Assembly (NCBI RefSeq): GCF_029688925.1
Contig: NZ_JARUKY010000026.1
Span: 1-60,824 of the forward strand
DNA from: Evansella sp. AB-P1
GTDB lineage: Bacteria; Bacillota; Bacilli; Bacillales; Salisediminibacteriaceae
Reading direction: 5' to 3'
DNA: 60,824 nucleotides
Positions 1 to 7,189 of the stretch are shown one piece after another. The notes under the pieces were generated by a model. That model was not told the origin of the DNA and did no database searches. It was given only the letters and a program-made list of their open reading frames with translations. Every line of letters begins with the position of its first letter. The stretch's first letter is position 1. Both the position numbers and the translations under genes were made by a program.

Positions 1-336
1 ATTTTGGACAGTAGGATAATGAAATCGTAGGTTTCTCTTAGGTATGATGTGTATCATATAAGGAATTTACTTCAAAAGGATTTGGTAGATGTGTCCCCCA
101 TTTTAGGTTAGTAATTTAAAGCAGGGGACATTATCATCATACCGTGTATCAATAAAATATCCGCGTATAAATGCTGAGAATTAAAACGATCTTTTAAAGT
201 TAAAGGAGCTAGCTTACATAAGGTAAATTATGATTTCTAATATAAACCCAATTACTAGCTAATTATGGTTCCTATAGACTTATTTTGTCTATAGCAACAG
301 ATAAATAAAATCAAAATAAGATTTTAATTTTGTGAT
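1..336. other. Gene-free left edge
   Basis: I see no convincing coding region, RNA or repeat here. The stretch is AT-rich, carries only short open frames and lies downstream of the leftward HTH gene. Any gene extending in from outside the window is not recognisable. Confidence 0.4.
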
Positions 337-576
337 TTATAGTATTGCTTTGTTTTTATGCAGCTCAACGGTGTAACCTAATCTCTCTGCTAATAACAAA
401 AATTGAATTGTTGTAATTGCATCTTTTTTTTGGAATAACCGACGCAGTGCCATCTTATTTGCTTTTAAAAGTTTAGCTAGTTCAATTTCATTTTTAACGT
501 GAGACTCTTCTAACATTTTAGCTATAATATTACTTAGATCTTTTTCAGTTAGAAATATTGGTTTATTTACTTCCAT
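337..576 (-). CDS. Small HTH (Xre/antidote-like) DNA-binding protein
   Basis: A 79-residue protein read leftwards from an ATG preceded by a good GGAGG site about 8 bases upstream. Residues 25-70 look like a lambda-repressor-type helix-turn-helix: 'EIELAKLLKANKMALRRLF' fits helices 1 to 3, followed by a fourth helix at 'TTIQFLLLAERLGYTVEL'. The size and layout resemble the antidote half of addiction modules and small Xre regulators. No toxin-like gene lies next to it, so it is either a solitary regulator or the survivor of a module. It sits in a plasmid-like remnant (resolvase, RHH gene). The fold is fairly sure; the role is inference. Confidence 0.6.
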   Translation of the reverse strand: MEVNKPIFLTEKDLSNIIAKMLEESHVKNEIELAKLLKANKMALRRLFQKKDAITTIQFLLLAERLGYTVELHKNKAIL

Positions 577-932
577 TTAAAATCCTCCAATAACTTTTAT
601 TAAATTTTATTAAATGACATGAAAAAAATGAAGTGAATAAGATAAGTTAGATTGGTAAGCTAAGTTGAGAGAGTATTTTGATGATTTCAAAGAGGTAAGT
701 AAAGAACGAAGCAGAAGAGATGCAATAGGAAAATTAAGTTTCAAAAATAGGTTACAGTTTAATCACGAAATAGTTTGCTTTGGAAAAAGAACTTTTTTCA
801 ATCTTTTTAATTATAAGTACATATGATCCACTCCTTTCTGATTATAAGATCATTAGCTAATAAAAATATTATAAAAAACAATTACATTTTATAAAAAAAA
901 TGACAATTTTTTTGAATAAATACATATTTAAT
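577..932. other. Gene-free AT-rich stretch
   Basis: About 350 bases between the HTH gene and the candidate attenuator RNA. No frame with a ribosome site and no strong hairpin were found; it probably holds the leftward promoter of the HTH gene. Confidence 0.35.
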
Positions 933-1123
933 AGTGTGAGACCACTAAAAGTTTTGGGAATTAATGTATTATAAGGTATAATATAAATAATTGGTCGACA
1001 GTGGTCTCAACACTATCGGTCAGTATAATAGCTTATCCCTACACAAAGGGGATTGGCCAGTAGGGAAGATAAGTACCCCACTATAGTGGCTAACTCATAG
1101 TATTGGGGGCTTATCTTTTTTCA
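933..1123 (+). ncRNA. Orphan attenuator-like small RNA with own promoter and terminator
   Basis: A promoter TTGGGA (954-959), 17-base spacer, TATAAT (977-982) predicts a start near 989. The transcript ends in a strong hairpin: GATAAG (1068-1073) plus CCCC pair with GGGG plus CTTATC (1110-1115), followed by TTTTTT. The same GATAAG with preceding GTAGGG (1060-1065) can pair instead with CTTATCCCTAC (1032-1042), giving the mutually exclusive terminator/antiterminator layout of an attenuator or riboswitch. A 15-base inverted repeat (933-947 against 1000-1015, AGTGGTCTCA core) brackets the promoter. No ORF follows within 400 bases, so it is either a free sRNA, a plasmid copy-control RNA, or a leader whose gene was lost. 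Confidence 0.5.
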
Positions 1124-1372
1124 ATCCTATAGAATTATCTAGCTCACTAACGAAGTTCCATCAAATATTTGTTTCCCTTATGAGTAACGTACTTACTAAA
1201 TAATGAGTTGTAATATAACATTCTCCATGAATTAGTGACACATCTGTTCTTAAAAAAGCAGATGCATTAGTTTAAAAGTTAATGAACATATTATAGTACT
1301 TAAATTGTAGAGGTTAATTTCATTAATAAATTTTATTAAAGATGTTTAGCTAACAAAATATTTTCTATTAAA
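1124..1372. other. Gene-free stretch after the small RNA
   Basis: Nothing recognisable. Only short frames without ribosome sites are present between the small-RNA terminator and the next terminator hairpin. Confidence 0.35.
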
Positions 1373-1406
1373 AATTGTTATCCGTCATACGGATAACAAT
1401 TTTTTA
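1373..1406. terminator. Intrinsic, probably bidirectional terminator
   Basis: A perfect hairpin, TTGTTATCCG, loop TCATA, CGGATAACAA, is flanked by A-rich sequence on the left and a T-run on the right. It could stop transcription from either side just ahead of the res site. Confidence 0.75.
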
Positions 1407-1415
1407 CATTAATAA

Positions 1416-1540
1416 GTGTTCAAAAGTTTTAACTTTTAGACACTTAATAAAATTGTTTCAAAACATACATATTTAATACTCAAAAATGTCTAAAAGTTAG
1501 TCTATAAGTAAATATATAAAAGATTATAAACTTTTAGACA
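1416..1540 (+). promoter_or_regulatory. res: res recombination site / resolvase operator
   Basis: Four copies of the 12-base half-site TGTCTAAAAGTT lie upstream of the resolvase gene. Two form a compact 28-base inverted pair (1416-1443, one half imperfect); two form a wider inverted pair (1487-1498 and 1529-1540, 30-base spacer). This is the usual layout of a resolvase res site, with crossover subsite I and accessory subsites next to the recombinase gene. The last half-site ends just before the resolvase ribosome site, so binding would also autoregulate the gene. Confidence 0.8.
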
Positions 1541-1552
1541 GGAGGTTCAGGA

Positions 1553-2131
1553 ATGAAAATTGGTTATGCTAGAGTTTCTACAGTTGGACAAGACTTGGCA
1601 ACTCAAAGAGAACTATTGACAGAAGCGGGCTGCAGGAAAATCTTTGTAGAAAAAGTAACGGGAACGAATACTGTTAAAAGAGAGCAACTTGCAGAAGCGA
1701 TTGACTTTATGGATGAAGGAGATACATTAGTTGTCACAAAAATTGACAGGTTGGCTCGTTCAATTATTGACCTTAATAACATAGTTCAAAAATTAAATGA
1801 AAAAGGAATTAGTGTTCACTTCTTAAAAGACAACATGGAGTTTAAAGCTGGAAATGACACTAACAGTATCCAAACATTGCTCTTTAACATTTTAGGATCA
1901 TTTGACCAGTTTGAAAGAGAACTAATAGTTGAAAGAACTACGGAGGGCAGAGAACGTGCGAAGAAGCAAGGAAAACATATGGGGAGACCAGGGCAACCTG
2001 ATAAAAATGTTGATAGGGCACTAAAGTTATTTAATGAAAGAGAAGAAAATGGCATGAGTGTTAATGATATTGTAAACCTAACTGGAGTACCTAGAAGCAC
2101 AATTTATAAACAGGTTAAAAAAGTTAGATAA
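1553..2131 (+). CDS. tnpR: Serine recombinase, resolvase/invertase family
   Basis: A 192-residue small serine recombinase. The N-terminus 'MKIGYARVSTVGQDL' carries the catalytic Ser9 in its standard context; 'TKIDRLARS' holds the conserved Arg pair; residues 135-145 ('GRERAKKQGKHMGRP') are the linker into the C-terminal HTH ('MSVNDIVNLTGVPRSTIYKQV'). Length is typical of Tn3-type and plasmid resolvases. AGGAGG at about 1541 gives an unambiguous ATG. It lies directly behind its probable res site. Such enzymes resolve cointegrates of transposons or multimers of plasmids. No Tn3-type transposase is nearby, so it is likely a relic of a plasmid or deleted transposon. Intact and probably active. 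Confidence 0.93.
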   Translation: MKIGYARVSTVGQDLATQRELLTEAGCRKIFVEKVTGTNTVKREQLAEAIDFMDEGDTLVVTKIDRLARSIIDLNNIVQKLNEKGISVHFLKDNMEFKAGNDTNSIQTLLFNILGSFDQFERELIVERTTEGRERAKKQGKHMGRPGQPDKNVDRALKLFNEREENGMSVNDIVNLTGVPRSTIYKQVKKVR

Positions 2132-2215
2132 ATAAATTAAGTTACATTTCTGTAGCCAAGTATATTATGTTAGTATATTAAATATAAATATTACGTAATA
2201 TAAGGTGGTTTTAAT

Positions 2216-2680
2216 ATGGGTATAAATACCTCTGTAGACAAAAGGACACTTTCAACTTTAATGGAGATTAGTAAACTGCTAGATTGTTCAGTTGAAGAAG
2301 CAGCCAATTTATTGTTAGATAGATACTCAGAAAATAGTAAGGGGGAATTTCTAGGCGCCGAAAAGAATGTAGAGTACAACGATGCTAGTAAGTTATTAGA
2401 ACTAAATGGAACAAATATAGGTGGCAACACCCGTAAAGATGCTGAATCTAATATAGATTGCCAATATGAAGAACAAATCTCATTCTAGAGTATTATTGAA
2501 AAAGAAAAAAGTAAGCAAACTATTGAGGAGACTCATACAAGAAAAACTTTTCTAATTCGTAATGATATCATTAAACGTCTAGATATCTTAGCTAGAAAAC
2601 AACCTAAAGGTTTTAAAACAAAGTTTATTAACTATTCTTTAGAACAACTTCTAGATCAAGTCGAAAAAGATAATTTATAG
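2216..2680 (+). pseudogene. Ribbon-helix-helix plasmid-type protein interrupted by in-frame TAG
   Basis: The reading frame starting at ATG 2216 (site AAGGTGG) stops at TAG 2486-2488 after 90 codons, yet the same frame stays open to 2680 and encodes a clear second domain: 'RKTFLIRNDIIKRLDILAR' followed by 'KTKFINYSLEQLLDQVEK'. This is an Arc/CopG-like ribbon-helix-helix module of the kind encoded on Bacillus plasmids. The N-terminal part ('VDKRTLSTLMEISKLLDCSVEEAANLLLDR') looks like another RHH-type motif. The intact gene would give 154 residues. A single nonsense change is the simplest reading; a sequencing error or amber readthrough are alternatives. Confidence 0.72.
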
Positions 2681-2878
2681 CAATCTAGAATTATCATTGG
2701 AATTTTTACTTAAAAAAATTTTCATAAATATAAAAGATCATTTATTATCCTAAGCAGATAATAATTCATAGATAAGTAAGCTCATAATTTTGCCGATTTG
2801 GAGCATTGTTAGGTAAGAGTGATTATATACTATATGGTATAATTGGATGGTGATAATAAGCTGAAGGTGGCTATTTTA

Positions 2879-3748
2879 ATGAAGATAAAACCATTTAATA
2901 AGCTCTCTACTGTTGATGCAATCCATGACGTTCTAAATAAATTAATTGTAGTAACTAATAATATGGAACCACAGGAACCTCTTTTAATAGATTTAAGTGG
3001 GTTAAGGTATATAACCCCCATAGGATATACTAGCCTACTATCTATATTTTATTTTCTTGAGGGGAAATATGAAGTAAAAATTAAGGTGCCTATTGATGAA
3101 AGACCTGTTAAATATATGGAAAGAATGAATTTTTTTGAGGTTTGTAGTCAAAATATTAAATCCCAATTTGAAGAGCAAATGATTATGGGAGAAATTTACA
3201 ATCGAAGTAGGTCCAATTTGAAAACAGAATTATTGGAAACAAAAAAAGCCTTTAATAATGATGATATTGAAGATATAAATAATTCTGTGAAAATGATTTT
3301 AAGGAGCAATGGATTACGAGGACCACAACTTTCTAATATACAAACATTTATTACGGAGTTGGGTAATAATGTAATTGATCACACTGAGTCACCTTGTTTT
3401 ATATCTATCAAGAATAATGCTGAGGAAAAAGAAATGGAGATTGCTGTGGTTGATTGTGGAATAGGTATTTATGAAAGTTTAAAAACAACTTTGAAAGGAA
3501 AGTCTCCGGATGAAGTTGTAAGAGATGCTATTATGACAAAGGCTTCAAGACTTGGAAAAGATGGAAGAGGGAATGGTTTAATGGATGTTAAAAGAAAAGC
3601 ATTTCATCCATCAAATGAGGTAATATTAAACTTATGTACTAATAATACTGTTTATAAAATTACCGAAAATGGAGTTACCCCTATAAGTAAAGGTACTATT
3701 TATTTCGGGACCTTCTTTCAGTTGAAGGTTACCTATCCTTTTGCTTGA
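2879..3748 (+). CDS. STAS-like domain fused to GHKL (HATPase_c) ATPase
   Basis: A predicted signalling protein of 289 residues. I choose ATG 2879, with GAAGGTGG 8 bases upstream; the TTG at 2843 overlaps a TATAAT box and has no ribosome site. Residues 1-100 resemble a STAS/anti-anti-sigma fold ('PLLIDLSGLRYITPIGYTSLL'). The C-terminal half is a GHKL ATPase: N-box with E160 in 'ELGNNVIDH', G1 box D192-C-G-I-G196, G2 box G229-R-G-N-G233. There is no dimerisation/His domain, so it is more like an anti-sigma-type switch kinase than a sensor kinase. It is followed by a STAS-like winged-helix gene, suggesting a partner-switching pair. Its target is unknown. Domain call is firm; the biological role is inference. 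Confidence 0.8.
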   Translation: MKIKPFNKLSTVDAIHDVLNKLIVVTNNMEPQEPLLIDLSGLRYITPIGYTSLLSIFYFLEGKYEVKIKVPIDERPVKYMERMNFFEVCSQNIKSQFEEQMIMGEIYNRSRSNLKTELLETKKAFNNDDIEDINNSVKMILRSNGLRGPQLSNIQTFITELGNNVIDHTESPCFISIKNNAEEKEMEIAVVDCGIGIYESLKTTLKGKSPDEVVRDAIMTKASRLGKDGRGNGLMDVKRKAFHPSNEVILNLCTNNTVYKITENGVTPISKGTIYFGTFFQLKVTYPFA

Positions 3749-3774
3749 CAATAATTAATTTATATTATTAAATA
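3745..3774 (+). promoter_or_regulatory. Candidate promoter of the STAS-like/wHTH gene
   Basis: A consensus -35 box TTGACA at 3745-3750 overlaps the end of the GHKL gene, and TAAATA at 3769-3774 lies 18 bases on. The spacing is acceptable but the -10 box is weak. It would allow separate transcription of the downstream gene. Confidence 0.4.
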
Positions 3775-3819
3775 AAGATAGATTTCAAAAATGTAATTGA
3801 AGTCGAAGGGGCGAAAACT

Positions 3820-4401
3820 ATGAATACTGTTGATTTGAGTGTAAATAATTCCAAAGAACCGTTAAACTTGTTAAGTCGTCCAAAATTAAAACAAGTTAAT
3901 AACTTAGTAATGGATCAGATTATCAAGGCGCCTTCTAAGACTATTTTTAGATTAGATATGAAGCAAATAGGTGATGCAAATGCATCAGGAATAGATGAAG
4001 TAATTGCTAAACCAGTTAAATGGATGATTGAACAATATAAAGAATATAAGGTTGATAAATATTTATTTTTGGATAACTTAAGTTCCCAAGATGATTTTGA
4101 CCATGAATATAATATTGAAAGTACATTCATAATTGAAGAATTATGTACCGTTGCAAAAGTTGGAGAGTCGTATTCTATTATAGGTTATTTAGGCGGGACA
4201 AAAGATGCACTCAATGAAATACTTGAATTTGTTTATACAAAAAAAGAAGTGACGGCTAGAGATGTTGTAATTAATTTTGGTAAAAAGTTAAACACTGCAA
4301 GTACTCAACTTTCCAAGCTACATGCAAAACGCTTAATTTCTAGAGAAGAAGTTCAAATTGCAGAAGGTGGAAGACAATATGTATATAAAAGCCTGTTCTA
4401 A
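3820..4401 (+). CDS. STAS-like (DUF4325-type) protein with C-terminal winged helix
   Basis: 193 residues from an ATG with GAAGGGG upstream. Residues 40-125 have alternating beta/alpha character typical of STAS-like folds ('KTIFRLDMKQIGDANASGIDEV', 'VDKYLFLDNL'). Residues 140-193 look like a winged helix-turn-helix: 'VTARDVVINFGKKLNTASTQ' (helices 1-2), 'LSKLHAKRLISREE' (recognition helix), and a wing 'AEGGRQYVYKSL'. Paired with a GHKL/STAS gene, it suggests a partner-switching regulator in which the ATPase controls a DNA-binding STAS protein. It ends in its own terminator, so the ubiquitin-like operon downstream is a separate unit that it might control. I am moderately sure of the domain reading and unsure of the function. 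Confidence 0.6.
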   Translation: MNTVDLSVNNSKEPLNLLSRPKLKQVNNLVMDQIIKAPSKTIFRLDMKQIGDANASGIDEVIAKPVKWMIEQYKEYKVDKYLFLDNLSSQDDFDHEYNIESTFIIEELCTVAKVGESYSIIGYLGGTKDALNEILEFVYTKKEVTARDVVINFGKKLNTASTQLSKLHAKRLISREEVQIAEGGRQYVYKSLF

Positions 4402-4414
4402 CAAACAGGTTTTA
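4392..4414 (+). terminator. Short intrinsic terminator over the stop codon
   Basis: CCTGTT / AACAGG stem with a six-base loop that contains the stop codon, followed by TTTTATAT. It would end the GHKL/STAS unit. Confidence 0.55.
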
Positions 4415-4424
4415 TATAAAACGT

Positions 4425-4490
4425 GTATTCAATTTTGAAATTGAATACATTTAAGATACAGGTGTTCAATTTTGAAATTGAACACCTGTA
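4425..4490. repeat. Two related tandem palindromes ahead of the ubiquitin-like operon
   Basis: A 24-base palindrome (4425-4448) and a 34-base near-perfect palindrome (4457-4490, arms TACAGGTGTTCAATTT) share the central core TTCAATTTTGAAATTGAA. Their centres are 37 bases apart. The shared core and regular spacing suggest a repeated protein-binding site (operator) or twin RNA hairpins. A purine-rich run GAGGAGGGGGGAGAAG follows directly. Confidence 0.7.
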
Positions 4491-4710
4491 GAGGAGGGGG
4501 GAGAAGTTTGAGATGCCAAACGAAGTGCAGAGAACCGACATCGATAGCGATAGCGAGAATGAAGAGTCAAAAAATTCGTATTAAAAAAAAGTGGGAAATA
4601 AAATCCTAAAAGGACCTCCCCACCAAAAAGTTATGTATATAAAAAAATTATTAGCTTAATTTTACAATAATTTGTTAGAAAATACAAATAAATTTTCCGG
4701 AGGGATCACA
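4491..4710. other. Gap with weak hairpin before the ubiquitin-like gene
   Basis: Contains a GTGGG...CCCAC hairpin with inner TCC/GGA pairing around 4590-4622, embedded in A-rich sequence. It may be a terminator or leader structure. No coding sequence is evident. Confidence 0.35.
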
Positions 4711-4956
4711 TTGAATAAAAAAAAAGGAAATTCAATTATAATAAATGGTCGAATTAAAGAGGTTGATGTTAAAAAAATGACTTATCAAGAGATTATAAAA
4801 CTAGCTTTTGGTAGCATTGAGGACAATCAAAATATTGTTTATACAATTAAATATTCTAAAGGTAAGCATGAAGATAAGGGATCAATGGTAGAAGGAGATG
4901 TCATCACAATAAAGGAAGGTATGATTATCAATGTCACAAGAACTGATAAATCGTAG
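4711..4956 (+). CDS. Multiubiquitin-family ubiquitin-like protein, single domain
   Basis: TTG at 4711 is the likely start, with CCGGAGGG six bases upstream; the earlier ATT/TTG frame has no ribosome site. The 81-residue product has the ubiquitin-like pattern of the bacterial Multiubiquitin family: beta strands 'SIIINGRIKEVD', the helix 'TYQEIIKLAFGSI', 'IVYTIKYSKG', 'GSMVEGDVITIKEGMIINVT', ending 'RTDKS'. Family members often carry several tandem domains; this one has one. There is no Gly-Gly tail. The gene overlaps the E1-like gene by 26 bases, so they are translationally linked. Known systems of this type attach a Ub-like protein to targets and are often found in defence islands; that role here is inference. 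Confidence 0.82.
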   Translation: MNKKKGNSIIINGRIKEVDVKKMTYQEIIKLAFGSIEDNQNIVYTIKYSKGKHEDKGSMVEGDVITIKEGMIINVTRTDKS

Positions 4957-6133
4957 TACAGATTTAAAAAGGTTAAGAGACGAAGGTTATGAACTTGAAA
5001 TTATTGGTGGTTACGCTCTAATTCACCATGTACCATATGTTAATTCAAATCAAGAAATTAAGTATGGAGTACTTGTATCAACCCTCTGTTTAGTGGGAGA
5101 TAAAACAACAAGACCGGATAGTCATGTAATTTACTTTAAAGGAGAACACCCTTGTGATAAACAAGGGTCTATCCTAACTGGTATAAAACACCAGTCAATC
5201 TACAAAACTCTGGCAGAATCTATTACAATAAATCATTCGTTTTCAAATAAACCAAAAGATGGATATAAGGATTGCTACCAAAAATTTACGACCTATATCG
5301 ATATACTAATGGCTCCAGCTTATTCACTAAACGAATCAGTCGAAGTTAGAACGTATAAACCGATTGTATCGAGTGAAGAGTCAGTTTTTAAGTATTTAGA
5401 TACAAATTCAAGTAGGGCAAGCATTGAAAAAATATCACAAAAATTAAGTGGCCAGAAAATAGGTATTGTTGGACTTGGTGGTACGGGAGGATACATTTTA
5501 GATCTGGTTAGCAAGACACCGGTTTCTGAGATTCATATTTTTGAAGGGGACACTTTTTTGCAGCATAATGCATTTAGAGCTCCTGGAGCACCAACTATTG
5601 ATTCTTTAAAAGAACAGAAAAAAAAGGCAGAGTATTTTAGTAATATATATAGCAATATGCATAAGAACATAATCTGCCATAGTTATTTTATTAATGGTGA
5701 AAATATTGAAGAGTTATTAATGACTAATTTTGTCTTTATCTCGATTGATGATGGAGAAATAAAAAAAAGAATAATAGATTATTTATTAGAAAACAAAATA
5801 TCTTTTATTGATGTTGGCATTGGAGTTCAAACAGTGAATGATTCTTTAATAGGCGATGTTAGGGTTACTACTGGAACATCTCAGAAAAATGATCATTTAA
5901 TAAACAGAATTTCTTTTGTAGATAGTGCAAGGGATGCATACTCAACGAATATACAAATAGCAGAACTTAATGCATTAAATGCTGCTTTAGCGGTTGTTAA
6001 ATGGAAAAAGATTAATGGTTTTTATCAAGATGCACTAAAAGAACATGATTCAACCTACTCTATAAATATTGGAGAACTGATAAATGAAGACAAAGAAGAT
6101 CAACCACGTTTTTCAAACAATTATTCAAGATGA
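4931..6133 (+). CDS. E1-like (ThiF) adenylyltransferase with N-terminal E2-like/DUF6791-type domain
   Basis: 400 residues; ATG preceded by AAAGGAAGGT inside the Ub-like gene. Residues 170-340 are a ThiF/E1 Rossmann domain: 'KIGIVGLGGTGGYIL' carries the nucleotide-binding GLGGTG (181-186), followed by 'HIFEGDTFLQHNAFRAPGA', with acidic D207 and N213/R216 in the usual places. Residues 1-150 match the kind of domain fused to ThiF in these operons; 'SHVIYFKGEHPC' (H65, C75) could mark an E2-like active region. No Cys follows the ThiF ATP-binding core, so a classic E1 catalytic Cys seems absent. Predicted to adenylate the C-terminus of the upstream Ub-like protein. Adenylation is a strong inference, conjugation less so. 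Confidence 0.83.
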   Translation: MSQELINRSTDLKRLRDEGYELEIIGGYALIHHVPYVNSNQEIKYGVLVSTLCLVGDKTTRPDSHVIYFKGEHPCDKQGSILTGIKHQSIYKTLAESITINHSFSNKPKDGYKDCYQKFTTYIDILMAPAYSLNESVEVRTYKPIVSSEESVFKYLDTNSSRASIEKISQKLSGQKIGIVGLGGTGGYILDLVSKTPVSEIHIFEGDTFLQHNAFRAPGAPTIDSLKEQKKKAEYFSNIYSNMHKNIICHSYFINGENIEELLMTNFVFISIDDGEIKKRIIDYLLENKISFIDVGIGVQTVNDSLIGDVRVTTGTSQKNDHLINRISFVDSARDAYSTNIQIAELNALNAALAVVKWKKINGFYQDALKEHDSTYSINIGELINEDKEDQPRFSNNYSR

Positions 6134-6458
6134 ACTACAAGAAAATAAGATATATATTAGTCTAGACTATAATACGGCTATCCATAAGTGTGCTTGTGGA
6201 TGTGGTGAAGAGGTTGTAACGCCAATTTCACCAAGTGATTGGAAGCTAATCTATAATGGAGAAAGTGTTTCGCTTTCTCCTTCAATTGGTAATTGGTCAT
6301 ATTCTTGCAGATCACATTATTGGATTAGAGACGGTTATATTGAATGGGCAGAAAACTGGACAGAAGAAAAAGTGAATAAAATTAGGGGAAAAGAGAAGAG
6401 AAAACAGGAAATTAATAAGAGGGGTTTATTTAAATTTATTAAGAAATTATTTAAATAA
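6084..6458 (+). CDS. DUF6527-type Cys-rich partner of the ubiquitin-like operon
   Basis: 124 residues; the ATG lies within the E1 gene (50-base overlap) with GGAGAACTG upstream. The core has a metal-site look: C36, C38, C40 in 'HKCACGCGEEVVTPISPSDW', then C75 and H78 in 'WSYSCRSHYWI'. Proteins of this DUF6527 type recur next to Multiubiquitin and ThiF genes. The C-terminus is strongly basic. It may bind zinc and act as a ligase-like, protease-like or target-recruiting subunit; none of these is shown. The gene order Ub-like / E1 / DUF6527 with overlapping frames makes a compact three-gene operon. Confidence 0.72.
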   Translation: MKTKKINHVFQTIIQDELQENKIYISLDYNTAIHKCACGCGEEVVTPISPSDWKLIYNGESVSLSPSIGNWSYSCRSHYWIRDGYIEWAENWTEEKVNKIRGKEKRKQEINKRGLFKFIKKLFK

Positions 6459-6484
6459 GTCTTCCGGTTGCGAGGTGATATTTT

Positions 6485-7189
6485 ATGATAGAGGAATTAA
6501 TCGAATATTATAAGAAAAATTTAAGTAACTATAGTCTTGTATTCAAATATTTTAAAAGGAAGTTTTGTGTATTTTGGATTGTATTTAGTATTTTTATAGG
6601 CTCTGTAATAGTATTTCTATTATCTTTTTCATTTCAGACAAAAATATTTTTACCAAGTCTTTATTTTATGTTAACTTTGTTGGTAATAAATATTTATTTG
6701 ATTATCGTAATTAATCAGAATGCAAAAAATGTTTTATTAAAAAAATACGGAATTGTAAGCTCGAATTTATTATGGAGTAATAACGATTTTTATAAATTGA
6801 AAACTAAGTTACTCAAATCTTACTTAGAAGGTAATGATTTATATTCAGAAAAGAAATTAAATTTAATTATTAATTTGTGTAATCGTGAATATGCTAAAAA
6901 CAAAGTATCACCTTTTATTCCACCTGGTGTATTCTTAGCTTTATTTTTACCAATATGGATTAAGCTAATTGATATATTATTCAGTAGAAGTACGGTAATA
7001 GAAGAAGCGATAAATTTTGCTATTATAGGATTTATTCTAATTATTATATTTGCAATGTCACTAGAAAAAATTAAAAATTTATATAATGATTTAAAGGAAG
7101 AGATATTCAATAGTCGAAGGCAGAGACTGACCAATATAATCATTCATTTAGAAGAGTTGTTAATTCAATATCCTAATAACAAAGAATAG
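6485..7189 (+). CDS. Multi-pass membrane protein of unknown function
   Basis: 234 residues from an ATG with GCGAGGTGAT upstream, 26 bases after the DUF6527 gene, so probably the fourth gene of the ubiquitin-like operon. Four hydrophobic segments: about 29-50 ('VFWIVFSIFIGSVIVFLLSF'), 57-77, 142-165 ('FIPPGVFLALFLPIWIKLI') and 174-192 ('AINFAIIGFILIIIFAMS'). A charged, Lys-rich loop separates the two pairs. No catalytic motif is recognised. In a defence reading it could be a membrane effector, but the position is the only support. Confidence 0.6.
   Translation: MIEELIEYYKKNLSNYSLVFKYFKRKFCVFWIVFSIFIGSVIVFLLSFSFQTKIFLPSLYFMLTLLVINIYLIIVINQNAKNVLLKKYGIVSSNLLWSNNDFYKLKTKLLKSYLEGNDLYSEKKLNLIINLCNREYAKNKVSPFIPPGVFLALFLPIWIKLIDILFSRSTVIEEAINFAIIGFILIIIFAMSLEKIKNLYNDLKEEIFNSRRQRLTNIIIHLEELLIQYPNNKE

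Noticed and set aside
4425-4490. CRISPR-like repeat reading of the two palindromes
   Set aside because: Only two units, no spacer of normal size, no cas genes in the window.
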